This document shows, one piece after another, positions 1-10,100 of a stretch of 64,000 bases of DNA. Within the stretch, counting starts at the first letter, position 1. Every line of letters begins with the position of its first letter. The translations under genes and the position numbers were made by a program. The notes under the pieces are model-generated. The model made no database searches. It was not told where the DNA came from and worked only from the letters and a program-made list of their open reading frames with translations. Source of the DNA: Rheinheimera riviphila (GTDB lineage Bacteria > Pseudomonadota > Gammaproteobacteria > Enterobacterales > Alteromonadaceae); NCBI RefSeq assembly GCF_004005945.1, contig NZ_SACS01000001.1:310001-374000 (forward strand), written 5' to 3'.

Positions 1-833
1 TCCGGTCGTACCAATACATCGACGGCGCAGCCTGCGTCGAAGCCGGTGTGCTGCGGTTGTTGGAACACGCCAAGACAAGTTTTCACCTGAAATCCATCGA
101 GCATGTCACCGCGGATCAAATCGCCCTGACCGATAAAATCGGCGACAAAACGGTTGGCCGGTTGATGATACAGCTGATACGGCGTGCCCCATTGTTGCAA
201 GCTGCCGTGCGCCATCACGCCAATCCAGTCGGCCATGGCAAAAGCTTCGTGCTGGTCGTGAGTCACCATCACCGCTGTAATATTCAGCTGCTTTAAAATG
301 CCACGGATATCCCGCGCTAGGCTGTCGCGTAGGTCTGCATCTAAACCGGAAAATGGTTCATCCAACAGCAATAACCGCGGCTCTGGCGCCAAAGCGCGGG
401 CCAGCGCCACCCGCTGTTGCTGACCACCCGACAGCTGATGAATATAACGCCCCGCCATACCGGATAACCCAACCAGCTGTAGCAGTTGCTGCATTTTTTG
501 CTGTTGTTGTGCTTTCGGTTGGCGCCACAAGCCAAAACAGATATTGTCGCCCACGGTTAAATGCGGGAACAACGCGTAATCCTGAAACACCACGCCAATT
601 TGACGTTGCTCCGGGTTTTGCTGCACACCCAGCGCACTAACAACTTCGCCCGCGACCAGCACCTGGCCCTGACTCACCGGTTCAAAACCGGCGATGGCAC
701 GCAGCAAACTGGTTTTACCGGAACCGGACGGGCCGACCAGACAGCCTATTTCACCGGCTTGTAGCGTAAAACTGATGGCTTTGACCACCTGCGATGATTG
801 ATAAGCAACACTGACCTGCTGCAGCTGTAACAT
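1..833 (-). CDS. fbpC: Iron(III) ABC transporter ATP-binding protein (FbpC-like), 3' end cut by window edge
   Basis: ATPase that would energise ferric iron import through the FbpB permease on the cytoplasmic face. Reading the minus strand from the ATG at 833-831 gives an ABC domain with Walker A GPSGSGKT at residues 34-41, a Q-loop (VVFQDYALFPHL), the signature LSGGQQQRVALARAL and Walker B LLLLDEPFSGLD. After the H-loop (VTHDQHEAF) a C-terminal extension typical of the Fbp/Afu and CUT1 branch begins, and the frame is still open at base 1. The start lies 2 bp after the fbpB stop, so it is translated as the last gene of fbpA-fbpB-fbpC. A sulfate or other anion ATPase would look similar; the operon partners favour iron. 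Confidence 0.93.
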   Translation of the reverse strand, partial: MLQLQQVSVAYQSSQVVKAISFTLQAGEIGCLVGPSGSGKTSLLRAIAGFEPVSQGQVLVAGEVVSALGVQQNPEQRQIGVVFQDYALFPHLTVGDNICFGLWRQPKAQQQQKMQQLLQLVGLSGMAGRYIHQLSGGQQQRVALARALAPEPRLLLLDEPFSGLDADLRDSLARDIRGILKQLNITAVMVTHDQHEAFAMADWIGVMAHGSLQQWGTPYQLYHQPANRFVADFIGQGDLIRGDMLDGFQVKTCLGVFQQPQHTGFDAGCAVDVLVRP

Positions 834-835
834 GG

Positions 836-2470
836 TTATTCCTTGTTCGGTGTTTTATCCAGTGCTTTTGCCAGCAACATTACCGGCACCAACCCGACCA
901 GAACTATGGTTAAAGCAGGCAAAGCGGCTGCCGCCAAGCGCTCGTCGGATGCCAGCTCAAAACTGCGCACCGCTAAGGTATTAAAATTAAATGGCCGCAG
1001 TAACAACGTTGCCGGCAGTTCTTTCAGCACATCGACAAACACCAGCAAGAGCGCGCTGAGCACCGAGCCGCGTAATAACGGCACGTGTACCCGCCACAAC
1101 ACTTGCCGCGCATTCAGACCTAAGGATCGCGCCGCTTGATCCATGCTGGGCTTTATTTGCCCGAGCCCGGCTTCAATGCCTTGCAACGCCACCGCCAGAA
1201 AACGCACCGCATAGGCCAGCAATAATGCAAACAAAGTCCCGGAAAACAATAAGCCGCTGCGAATACCAAACTGCTGCTCCAGCCATAAATCGAGCTGATT
1301 ATCGACCGCACCCAGCGGCAACATCACGCCAATCGCAATCACCGTGCCGGGAATGGCATAACCCATGCCCGACATCCGCACCATCAGCTGCACCAGCCAA
1401 TGTTTATGCAGCCGCATGCCATAAGCCAGCAGCAGCGCCAGCGAAACCACGAGTACAGCAGAGCCCAGCGCCAGACTAAAGCTGTGCCACAACAAGCGGC
1501 CAAATTCGGCACTAAATAGCGTTGGCCATTGCGCAAGCGCCCAGAGCGCCAGTTGCGATGCCGGTATGGCAAAACCCAACAGCAATGGCAGCAGTGCCAG
1601 TATCAAAGCCAAAAGCGCTTTAAAACCAGAAAGTTGTGTGTACCGCACCTGTTGGTGCGCTTGCCCTGAATAATAAAAATGCAGTTGTTTACGTGAAGCC
1701 AGTTCCAGATAAATGAGGAGCACCACCATGCTGCACAACAGCGCCGCCAGCTGCGCAGCGCCTTGCTGCTGGCCCATGCCAAACCAGGTGCGGAAAATAC
1801 CGGTGGTTAAGGTCGGCACGCCAAAATATTGCACAGTGCCGTAGTCGGCAAAGGCTTCCATCATCGCCAGCGCCATGCCAGTCACCAGCGCTGGCCGCGC
1901 CATCGGCAAGGTCACCCGGAAAAAATGCTGTCTGCGGTTCAGCCCCAAACTAAGACTCGCTTCGGCCAACCGCTGCGACTGTGCGGCAAAGGCTGTGCGC
2001 GCCAGCAAATAAACGTAGGGATATAGCACCAGCGACAGCAACACCACGGCGCCGCCTAAGGAGCGGATTTCAGGAAAATAATACTGGCCATAACGCCAGT
2101 TGAAGGTCTCGCGCAGCAGGCTTTGCACTGGGCCGGCAAAATCTAACAGGCCGGTGTAAGTATAAGCAATGATATAGGCTGGCATTGCCAATGGCAGCAA
2201 CAATGCCCACTGCAGGATGTTTCGCCCGGGGAAACGATAAAAAACCACCAGCCAGGCCAAAGTGGTGCCAATGAATAAAGCGCCTGTGCCAACGCCAAAT
2301 GCCAGCAACAAAGAATTTTGCAGGTAATCCGGCAATACTGTGCTGGTTAAATGCTGCCACAATTGCCAATCCGGTTGCAGCGCACTCTGCAACACCACCA
2401 ACAGTGGTGTACAGAGCAGAAGACACAACAATAGCAACGGCAGTTGCCGCAGACTTAAGTTATAACGCAT
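836..2470 (-). CDS. fbpB: Iron(III) ABC transporter permease, fused two-domain (FbpB-like)
   Basis: Inner-membrane permease of the ferric-iron importer, 544 aa. The chain is hydrophobic throughout, with about twelve membrane segments. It holds two copies of the binding-protein-dependent permease fold, each with an EAA-type cytoplasmic loop: around ASLSLGLNRRQHFFRVTLPM in the first half and AARSLGLNARQVLWRVHVPL in the second. These loops contact the ATPase. A duplicated permease in one chain is the usual FbpB/SfuB arrangement. The gene lies between fbpA (73 bp upstream) and fbpC (2 bp downstream) on the same strand. Confidence 0.93.
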   Translation of the reverse strand: MRYNLSLRQLPLLLLCLLLCTPLLVVLQSALQPDWQLWQHLTSTVLPDYLQNSLLLAFGVGTGALFIGTTLAWLVVFYRFPGRNILQWALLLPLAMPAYIIAYTYTGLLDFAGPVQSLLRETFNWRYGQYYFPEIRSLGGAVVLLSLVLYPYVYLLARTAFAAQSQRLAEASLSLGLNRRQHFFRVTLPMARPALVTGMALAMMEAFADYGTVQYFGVPTLTTGIFRTWFGMGQQQGAAQLAALLCSMVVLLIYLELASRKQLHFYYSGQAHQQVRYTQLSGFKALLALILALLPLLLGFAIPASQLALWALAQWPTLFSAEFGRLLWHSFSLALGSAVLVVSLALLLAYGMRLHKHWLVQLMVRMSGMGYAIPGTVIAIGVMLPLGAVDNQLDLWLEQQFGIRSGLLFSGTLFALLLAYAVRFLAVALQGIEAGLGQIKPSMDQAARSLGLNARQVLWRVHVPLLRGSVLSALLLVFVDVLKELPATLLLRPFNFNTLAVRSFELASDERLAAAALPALTIVLVGLVPVMLLAKALDKTPNKE

Positions 2471-2542
2471 GCAAGCTGACCGCTGCGACCGACAGTTGCA
2501 ATAACGTCAGCACCAATACTTGAACAGAAAGCTCCACCAGGC

Positions 2543-3571
2543 TTATTTCCAACCCGCCTGGTCCATCAACAGCAGCGCTTTGCTGTTGAGCTCACCCAGT
2601 TTCACCAGCGGCAACGGATCCGCTTTAAAAGTGCCAAAACTTTCCAGCACCGGGCTCCACTTCACACCAGCCAACACCGGATATTCGTGGTTGGCAGTGG
2701 CATACCAATTTTGCGCTTCAGGTTGCACCATATACTCGATCAACTGCTGCGCTGCGGCTTTGTTTGGCGCATGTTTTGCCACGCCAGCGCCGGAGATATT
2801 AATGTGTGCGCCACGGTCGTTCTGATTAGGCCAAAACACTTTCACTTGTTTTGCCGCTTTGGCGTCAGCCGGTTCGTCAAACATGCCGGCCAGGTAATAA
2901 GTATTGGCGATGGCGATATCACAAACCCCAGCCGCTGCGGCTTTAATCTGGTCGCGATCACCACCTTTGGGCGGCTGCGCAAAATTCGCTACCAGACCTT
3001 TGGCAAAAGCCAAGGTTTTTTCTTCGCCAATACTGGCAATCATCGCCGCCAGCATCGACTGGTTGTAGATATTGTCAGACGAACGGATACAAATACGGCC
3101 GCGCCACTGGTCTGACGCTAAATCTTCCAGTGTCGATAATTGTTTTGGGTCTACTTTGCCTGGAATATACAGCACCGGCCGCGCCCGCATCGTCAGTCCG
3201 AACCAATGCTGCGCTGGATCGCGTAAATGTGCCGGGATCGCTGCGTTCAAAGCTTGCGAAGCAATCGGCTGCAACAACCCCTGAGTCTGTGCCCGGTACA
3301 AGCGGCCGACATCGGTGCTAATCAGCACATCGGCTGGACTATTGCGCCCTTCACTGGCCATCCGGCTAATCAGCTCATCAGGCTTACCGGTAATTAAATT
3401 CACTTGAATACCGGTTTGGGCGCTGAACTTATCCAGCACCGGCTTAATCAATTCTTCCTGACGCGCCGAATAGACATTCACCTGCGCAGAAGCTGCATGG
3501 GTAGAAAAAGTGGCAATAGCGGAAAAGGTCGAGAGTCCGGAAAATAACAAGGCCAGCACAGCATGTTTCAT
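2543..3571 (-). CDS. fbpA: Periplasmic iron(III)-binding protein (FbpA-like)
   Basis: Solute-binding protein that would deliver ferric iron to FbpB in the periplasm; 342 aa from the chosen start. The ATG at 3571-3569 is preceded by a strong AAGGAG-type ribosome site and opens a signal peptide (MKHAVLALLFSGLSTFSAIA...). The longer in-frame start at 3652 would put a poor leader in front of it and overlap the proposed Fur box. The mature part starts QVNVYSARQEELIKPVLDKF and carries the tyrosine-bearing segment NIYNQSMLAAMIAS and IANTYYLAGM, as in FbpA/FutA extracellular solute-binding proteins. First gene of the operon. Confidence 0.92.
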   Translation of the reverse strand: MKHAVLALLFSGLSTFSAIATFSTHAASAQVNVYSARQEELIKPVLDKFSAQTGIQVNLITGKPDELISRMASEGRNSPADVLISTDVGRLYRAQTQGLLQPIASQALNAAIPAHLRDPAQHWFGLTMRARPVLYIPGKVDPKQLSTLEDLASDQWRGRICIRSSDNIYNQSMLAAMIASIGEEKTLAFAKGLVANFAQPPKGGDRDQIKAAAAGVCDIAIANTYYLAGMFDEPADAKAAKQVKVFWPNQNDRGAHINISGAGVAKHAPNKAAAQQLIEYMVQPEAQNWYATANHEYPVLAGVKWSPVLESFGTFKADPLPLVKLGELNSKALLLMDQAGWK

Positions 3572-3641
3572 GGGTTGCTCCTTTGATTTAAAAAACGCGC
3601 AATTGAGGCTGTCGACAAACAGCGCCAACTTTCGAGACGCT

Positions 3642-3671
3642 AGTATAAACATGAATACAAATGGTTCTCAA
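3642..3671 (-). promoter_or_regulatory. Candidate fbpA promoter with an overlapping Fur-box-like site
   Basis: On the minus strand a -35 box TTGAGA (3671-3666) and a -10 box TATACT (3647-3642) are separated by 18 bp. The spacer and -35 are overlapped by an imperfect 9-1-9 inverted repeat at 3652-3670 (TGAGAACCA and TTGTATTCA arms, 6 of 9 positions symmetric), the size and placement of a Fur operator. Iron repression of fbp operons by Fur is well known; its use here is inferred. Confidence 0.5.
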
Positions 3672-3813
3672 AAATTCGTCGCAGCGTTTGTGGGAACAAG
3701 CTGATTAATCACAGGGTATCATCCGTTAATCCCATGTCGGGCGGGATGGGTTGCCAGTTGGCCGCTGCTTCGCCTATGCTACAAACCACTTTTGAAATTT
3801 CAGGTAGATAACG

Positions 3814-5850
3814 ATGAAATTCACCAGCACGATCAGTATTTTAGCATTATTTACGACAGCCACGATCGCCGCGCCTACCCCACTTACCGCCGAAAAAGTC
3901 TGGCAAGTGGCCAGACCGTCTGGTTTAACGGTGTCGCCGGATGGCCAACGTGCCATATTCAGCCTGACCAAATTTGACCTGACTACCGACAAAGGCAACG
4001 CTGATTTACAGTTGCTGGAACTGGGTAGTGGCAAGATGACGGCGCTGACCAGCCATGCTGACAACGACACGCAACCGGCCTGGAGCCCGGACGGCCGCCA
4101 GGTGGCATTTCTGTCCAAACGCGGCGCCGACCAAAATCAGTTAATGCTGATCAATGTGTTTGGCGGTGAAGCCAAAGCGCTGACCGATTTACCGGTTGCA
4201 GTGACAGCGCCAACCTGGTTTAACGATGGCAAAAAGATTTTGTTTGTGGCCGAAGTGCCCAAAGATTTTGACGGCGATTTTAACAAATTAAAAACCAGGC
4301 TCGAAGCGGAGAAAAAGCAAAAAACTACCGCCAAGATCAGTGAAAACCGGGTTTATCGGTTTTGGGACCATTTTTTAGATGAAGGGAGTTTCCCGCAATT
4401 TTTCAGTCTGGACGTGGCAAGCGGTGACATTCGCCAGCTCTCCGCAGGCTTTAATAAAATCATGAATTTGCAGGGGAACCCGCAGTTTGATTTATCGCCG
4501 GATAACAAAACCATTGCAGTGTCGGCCAATAGTTCCGAGCCTCCGTACAACCGGCTGAACCAGGATATCTATTTATTAAGCACCGACGGCAGCGGCCAAG
4601 CGGACAACATCACCAGCGCCAATCAAGCCGATGACAGCAACCCGGTGTTTAGCTCGGATGGCAAAACTTTGGTGTACGGCGCGCAAAAACGGCTTGATTT
4701 TAACAATGACAACGTCAAGCTGACCCATTTTGACCTGACGAAAAAAACCGCCACCGTGCTGGCCGCCAATGTTGATCTGTCGCCAACCGACTGGTATTTC
4801 TCCAAAGACGGCAGCATGCTGTATTTCACGGCTGACGATAAAGCCAAACAATCGTTGTTTTCAGTGCCCACCCAGGGCGGCGCGGTGAAACAAGTGTTGC
4901 GTCAGGGCAGTAATGAGCAATTCCAGCTGGCCGGTCCACAGCAGTTTGTGCTGGTGCAACACAGCATGAGCCAGATGCCGGAAATTTTCCTGCTCGACAA
5001 TAAAAGCCGCACCTTAAAACAAATCAGCCAGCTCAATACCGCACTGCAACAACAAACCAGTTGGGGCAAAGTGGAAGAAGTGTCATTTGCCGGTTCGGAC
5101 GGCAAACCGGTGCAAATGTTTATTACCTATCCGCCTGATTTTGATACCAATAAACGCTGGCCGTTACTGAATGTGCTGCATGGTGGCCCGCATAGCTACT
5201 CTGGCGACAATTTTGGTTATCGCTGGAATTCCCAGGTGTTTGCCGCTGCCGGTTATGTAGTGATCCAACCGAACTTCCACGGCTCCAGCAGCTTCGGTGA
5301 AGCTTTTACCGCCTCAATTCATGGCGATCACGCCACCAAACCTTTTTATGATTCCGAAGCCGCCGTTGACTATATGGTGTCGCGCGGTTTTATCGACGAA
5401 AGCCGGATGGCCGCTGCAGGCGGTAGTTATGGCGGTTATCTGGTGAACTGGGTTGCCGGTCATAGCAGCAAATACAAAACGCTGATCAGCCACGCCGGCG
5501 TCTACAACCTGATGGGGCAATTCTCATCGGACATTACCCAGAATCGCTCTGAAGCTTATGGCGGTTCACCTTGGCAAAATACCGCGTCGATGCAGTCAAT
5601 GAATCCGGCCATGTTCGCTGATAAATTCCAGACACCGATGCTGGTGTTACATGGTGAGCTGGATTACCGGGTGCCGGTCACTCAGGGGCTGGAACTGTAT
5701 GGTGTGCTCAAAGGTAAAGGGGTTGAAGCACGGTTGGTGTATTTCCCCAATGAAAACCACTGGATTTTAAAGCCAAATAATTCATTGCTGTGGTACCGGG
5801 AATTTACTGGCTGGCTGGAGCGTTATATTGGCAAAGGTGCGACGCCTTAG
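3814..5850 (+). CDS. Secreted S9-family serine peptidase (dipeptidyl/acylaminoacyl peptidase type)
   Basis: Exported peptidase expected to release dipeptides or acylated residues from short peptides; 678 aa. An N-terminal signal peptide (MKFTSTISILALFTTATIAA) is followed by a TolB/WD40-like beta-propeller with WSPDGRQVAFLSKRG-type repeats to about residue 390. The alpha/beta-hydrolase domain has the nucleophile in GGSYGGY (Ser538), with Asp617 in GELDYRVP and His649 in NENHW completing the triad. The order and spacing match S9C/S9 peptidases. It stands alone: fbpA is divergent upstream and a ZapE-like gene follows 35 bp downstream on the same strand. Confidence 0.9.
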   Translation: MKFTSTISILALFTTATIAAPTPLTAEKVWQVARPSGLTVSPDGQRAIFSLTKFDLTTDKGNADLQLLELGSGKMTALTSHADNDTQPAWSPDGRQVAFLSKRGADQNQLMLINVFGGEAKALTDLPVAVTAPTWFNDGKKILFVAEVPKDFDGDFNKLKTRLEAEKKQKTTAKISENRVYRFWDHFLDEGSFPQFFSLDVASGDIRQLSAGFNKIMNLQGNPQFDLSPDNKTIAVSANSSEPPYNRLNQDIYLLSTDGSGQADNITSANQADDSNPVFSSDGKTLVYGAQKRLDFNNDNVKLTHFDLTKKTATVLAANVDLSPTDWYFSKDGSMLYFTADDKAKQSLFSVPTQGGAVKQVLRQGSNEQFQLAGPQQFVLVQHSMSQMPEIFLLDNKSRTLKQISQLNTALQQQTSWGKVEEVSFAGSDGKPVQMFITYPPDFDTNKRWPLLNVLHGGPHSYSGDNFGYRWNSQVFAAAGYVVIQPNFHGSSSFGEAFTASIHGDHATKPFYDSEAAVDYMVSRGFIDESRMAAAGGSYGGYLVNWVAGHSSKYKTLISHAGVYNLMGQFSSDITQNRSEAYGGSPWQNTASMQSMNPAMFADKFQTPMLVLHGELDYRVPVTQGLELYGVLKGKGVEARLVYFPNENHWILKPNNSLLWYREFTGWLERYIGKGATP

Positions 5851-5885
5851 TCCACTAAGCCCCCTAAAAACAAGGCAAGTTATTG

Positions 5886-7007
5886 ATGTTGCAGTCTTAT
5901 CAGCAGCAGGTCGAAAGTGGCCTGCTGCGCTTTGATGAAGCGCAGTGGCAAGTGCTGCAACAGCTGGCTGTGTTGGCCGGTCAGCTTGATGGCAAGCTTG
6001 ATGGAGCTGGCGAGAGCAACAAGACAGGCCACCTGCCGCCCCAAGGCCTGTATATTTATGGCCCGGTGGGTCGAGGCAAAACCATGCTGATGGATTTGTT
6101 CTACCAGCAACTGGCCACCACGCAAAAAATCCGGCTGCATTTTCATCATTTTATGGCGCGGGTGCATCAGGAGTTACATCAACTCAGCGGCCAGCCAGAG
6201 CCACTGCGGCGCATCGCCAAAACCTGGGCGGCGCGTTATCAAATTCTGTGTTTTGATGAGTTTTTCGTCACCGATATCGGCGATGCCATGTTGCTTGGCA
6301 CCTTGTGGCGTGAACTGTTCGCGCTGAAAGTAGTATTGGTTGCAACCTCGAACTCAGCGCCTGCGGATCTGTACGCCAACGGTTTACAACGCAGCCGGTT
6401 TTTACCGGCTATCACACTGCTGGAACAACATTGTCAGTTGTTTGCCCTTGATCACGGTGTCGACTACCGGCGTTTGCAACAACATCCGATGCGTTTTTAT
6501 TTACAGCAGTCAGCCCCCGGCCAATTAGCCGAGCTAGCGACAACACACTTCGGACCTTTGCAGCCGATGTCGAAAATCCGGCTGCTAGAGCGGGACATCC
6601 CCTGTTTATGGCGCAACGAGGTTATCATCGGTTTTGATTTTATGGCGCTGTGCAGCGGTCCACGCAGTCAGCTCGATTATATGGCACTGGCCAGTCAATT
6701 CCGGGCGATTGCAGTAACTGATGTGCCGCAATTTACCAAAGTATCAGACACCGCTATTTTGCATGGCGTCGAGGAAAATTATCAGCGCGAACCGCAGGAT
6801 ATGTTTGTCAGCAAGCTCGATAACGAGGCCAGGCGTTTTATTGCATTAGTCGATGAATGTTACGAGCGGCAAACCTTATTGCTACTGAGCGCCGAAGTGG
6901 CCATTGCCGAGTTGTATCAGGCCAGCCAGCTGAGTTTCGCCTTTGAAAGAACCATTTCCAGGCTCCATCAAATGCAAAGCTGGACGCCGGTCAATTTCGC
7001 CAGGTGA
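5886..7007 (+). CDS. AFG1/ZapE-family ATPase, second copy
   Basis: P-loop ATPase of the AFG1/LACE1 family, 373 aa. Walker A is GPVGRGKT (residues 59-66), followed by the family segment RLHFHHFMARVHQEL, Walker B LCFDEFFVTDIGDAM and sensor VATSNSAPADLYANGLQR. It is a clear paralog of the zapE gene at 19560-20654, sharing motif order and the C-terminal FIALVDECYER block, but it lies outside the classical zapE locus and is shorter in the N-terminal region. The ATG at 5886 is preferred over the adjacent TTG at 5883. No broken motif is visible, so it should be an active ATPase. In E. coli, ZapE acts at the Z-ring; whether this copy does so is unknown. Confidence 0.88.
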   Translation: MLQSYQQQVESGLLRFDEAQWQVLQQLAVLAGQLDGKLDGAGESNKTGHLPPQGLYIYGPVGRGKTMLMDLFYQQLATTQKIRLHFHHFMARVHQELHQLSGQPEPLRRIAKTWAARYQILCFDEFFVTDIGDAMLLGTLWRELFALKVVLVATSNSAPADLYANGLQRSRFLPAITLLEQHCQLFALDHGVDYRRLQQHPMRFYLQQSAPGQLAELATTHFGPLQPMSKIRLLERDIPCLWRNEVIIGFDFMALCSGPRSQLDYMALASQFRAIAVTDVPQFTKVSDTAILHGVEENYQREPQDMFVSKLDNEARRFIALVDECYERQTLLLLSAEVAIAELYQASQLSFAFERTISRLHQMQSWTPVNFAR

Positions 7008-7125
7008 TTGACTGCACTCTCCCTCAACACCCCTGTAACTTCAAGGATGAAGGGTATTAAATTTGCTCAAAGCGTTAAAGCGGTAAATACTCAAAGCTCA
7101 GTAAAAATTAGCCAGAGGTGATGGA

Positions 7126-10100
7126 GTGCGAACAGGCATTTGGTGTTGCATGCTGCTTGCGCTGGTACCCTGCCATCTTGGCGCCTCCACTTTGGTGCAA
7201 CAGGTTTACAGCCGCTTTATTCCACTGGAACAAACTCAGGCGCATACTTCGTCCACGGCCATGGTGCAGGATCGTTCCGGCCAAATCTGGCTTGGCACCC
7301 AACACGGTTTATATCGCTTTAACGGCACTGACGTAAAACTGTTCCGCGCCGACCCTACCAATCCCAATACTTTATCTGCCGATTGGGTCAGTTCACTGCT
7401 GATCGACCATCAGGGCACGCTGTGGATCGGCACCCGTTATGCCGGATTAAACCGCTTTGATGCAGACACCGAACGCTTTGAACGGATTGCGCAGCCGATC
7501 ACCAACCACGCCGGAGTTTCCGCCGAAATTTCGGTGCTGTATCAGGATCCGAAGCTGCAAATTTGGGTTGGCAGCTACGGCTCCGGCCTGTTCCGCTGGG
7601 ATCCCAAGCTACAGCAACTGGAACATTTAGCCTTGCCGGATCAAGTCGATGGCGTGTCCAGTTTGCATCTGAACGATGTGATGATGGATGAACAAGGGTT
7701 GTTATGGTTAGCGGCGGGAGATGCGCCGGTGCGCACTATGGCCGGCGCCAGTGGTGGGTTAATCCGTTGGCAACAGTCCACCAAGCAACTAACGGGTTTT
7801 CTGAAAACCGCAGATAACGTGCTGATTGGCTCCGTGAACAAACTGCGGCAAAGCGCCGATGGTACTTTGTTACTGGCCAGTTTCAGTGGTGGCTTACTGC
7901 AAATGGCAAAAAATCAGCCACGACCGGTCAGTCACATCCAACCAGAAACCTTAAAGTTGGCACAACTGACCGATATGTTGATCGATCCGCAAGGTGGTCT
8001 CTGGCTCGCCAGTTTTAATGCCGGACTCTGGTACCAACCAACACCGGACGCGCCCTGGCAACACTTCCAGCATTTGCCGCAGTTCAGCACTGGCCTGCCA
8101 AGTAACAATCTTTATGCATTGATGCTCGACCGTCAGGGCACGTTGTGGACCGTCAGCCAAACCCGCATCAGTGGTTTAAGCCGTTTTTCCAAACAAGTGC
8201 AGACCTTACCGTATGTCAGCGACCAACCCAATCTGTTGCCGGTGGGTGATGTGTTGGGTATTGATGCGGTCAATTTTGAAAAGGTCTGGCTGGCCAATCG
8301 GGATGGCGGGCTGATGCTGTTTAATCCAACCACCAAACAGCTGCAACATGTGACGCCGCCGCTAGAAGAATTAGCTTTTTCGGTACGCCAAGTGGTTGAA
8401 GATCAGCAGCAACGGCTGTGGGTCGGGACCGAAACAGGGTTGTGGCAGTATCAAAGTGACACCGGGCAATGGCAAAAAACACCGTTATTGCGGCACAGTC
8501 TGCAACAACCGGTGATTAAATCGCTGTTTGAAGACCAGCAACAGCGGTTGTGGATCGGCACCCGCGGCCATGGCTTATTTATGCTGGATGCTGCGCGCAA
8601 AAACCTGCGCCGTTATCACAGCCATGGCCAACCTACGTTTCCTTTTGATGACGTCAGTATGGTGTATCAGGACAGTTTTGATGGTTTATGGGTCGGTTCT
8701 GCCGATCAGGGGCTGGTGCGGCTCGACCCCGCCAGCGGCCAATTTCAACGCTGGCAGCAGCAACAGGCCAGCATTCACGGTTTGCAATTTAATGGGATCC
8801 AACTGATTGTTGAAGAAAACCAACAGCTATGGGTTCACGCGGGCAATGTGCGGCACCGGTTGATCCGCCAGCAAGGTCAGCCGACAAAAGTGCTTGGGTT
8901 TAAACCCTATCTGACCGACGACGATATGGACACTGAACTCGAACAAGCCGCGTTATTCCGCTTGCTGTACCGCAAACATTGGCTGAGTGGCGCCGCCAGT
9001 TACCTGAATTTAGACGAAAGTCTTGGCATGCAAAGCGTTACCTGGGTTGGTTCATGGGACAGTCTCGACGGTCATATTTTTCGTGGTGGCAAAGAAGGCA
9101 TGGACTATTTCCGCATCGCTGATTTACCAAAAGACTGGCCACTCAGCCCGCTGGAACTGACCAACCTGAGTTTGTTTAATCAGATGATCCCTCCGGCGCA
9201 GCAAGAAAGTCTGCAGTTATTGCCTGTGGTGATTGGCGCACTGGACAAACTTCAGCTGTTATATCAACAAGATATGTTCAGCATTCACTTTGCAGCTGCC
9301 GAATTTGTATTGCCGCGCCAGCTGGAATATCGTTATCAACTCGCCGGTTTTGACCGCGACTGGATCCTGGCACAAAGACCCGTTGCCACCTACACCCGAC
9401 TGCCACCCGGCACCTATACCTTTGAGGTTGAAGCCCGCATCAGCGGTGGCAGCTGGCAGACCGCACGGCGACTACCAGTACACATTTTACCACCCTGGTG
9501 GATGACCTGGTGGTTTCGCAGCGGCTTGGTGGCGCTTGTGCTTTTCACCGGTTGGGCCTGGTATCAGCAAAAAATGACCCGGCAACTGGAGATGCGGCGC
9601 AAGCTCGAGCTGCTGGTAACGCAGCGCACCGAAGAGCTCAGTCATAAAACCGACCAGCTGCAGGAAAAACATCAGGCATTACAACGCTCTTATCAGGACG
9701 TGACACTATTGCAGCAAATCAGTACCGAAATCACCGCATCACTGGATTTAAAACAAGTGCTGACCCGCTGTCATCACCATTTAAGCGAAATTCTGGATGC
9801 GCATGTGCTGCTGATTGGTATTTATCGCGAGACCGAGCATAAACTCGATTTTGCCTTCTGGATGGAAGACAACCAGTTAGCGCCGCGTTTTGATATTGAT
9901 TTAGAACAAAATTGGGCACCGGGGGTGATTTGTTTTAACAAACAACAGGAAATTCTGATTGGTAGTAATCAAGATTTTCTGCATTATCTGCCACAAATCC
10001 CAGAGCCACTGTACGGCAAATTAACCCAGTCGGTACTGTATTTCCCGTTGACGGTCAGTGGTAAACCGGTTGGGGTGTTCTCGGTGCAGAGCTTAGAGCC

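Noticed and set aside
836-2470. Frames inside fbpB on the opposite strand (e.g. 843-1139, 1829-2026)
   Set aside because: They are shadows of a strongly supported membrane-protein gene, with no ribosome sites or domains.
5886-7007. Second ZapE-like gene as a pseudogene
   Set aside because: All ATPase motifs and the C-terminal block are intact with no frameshift.
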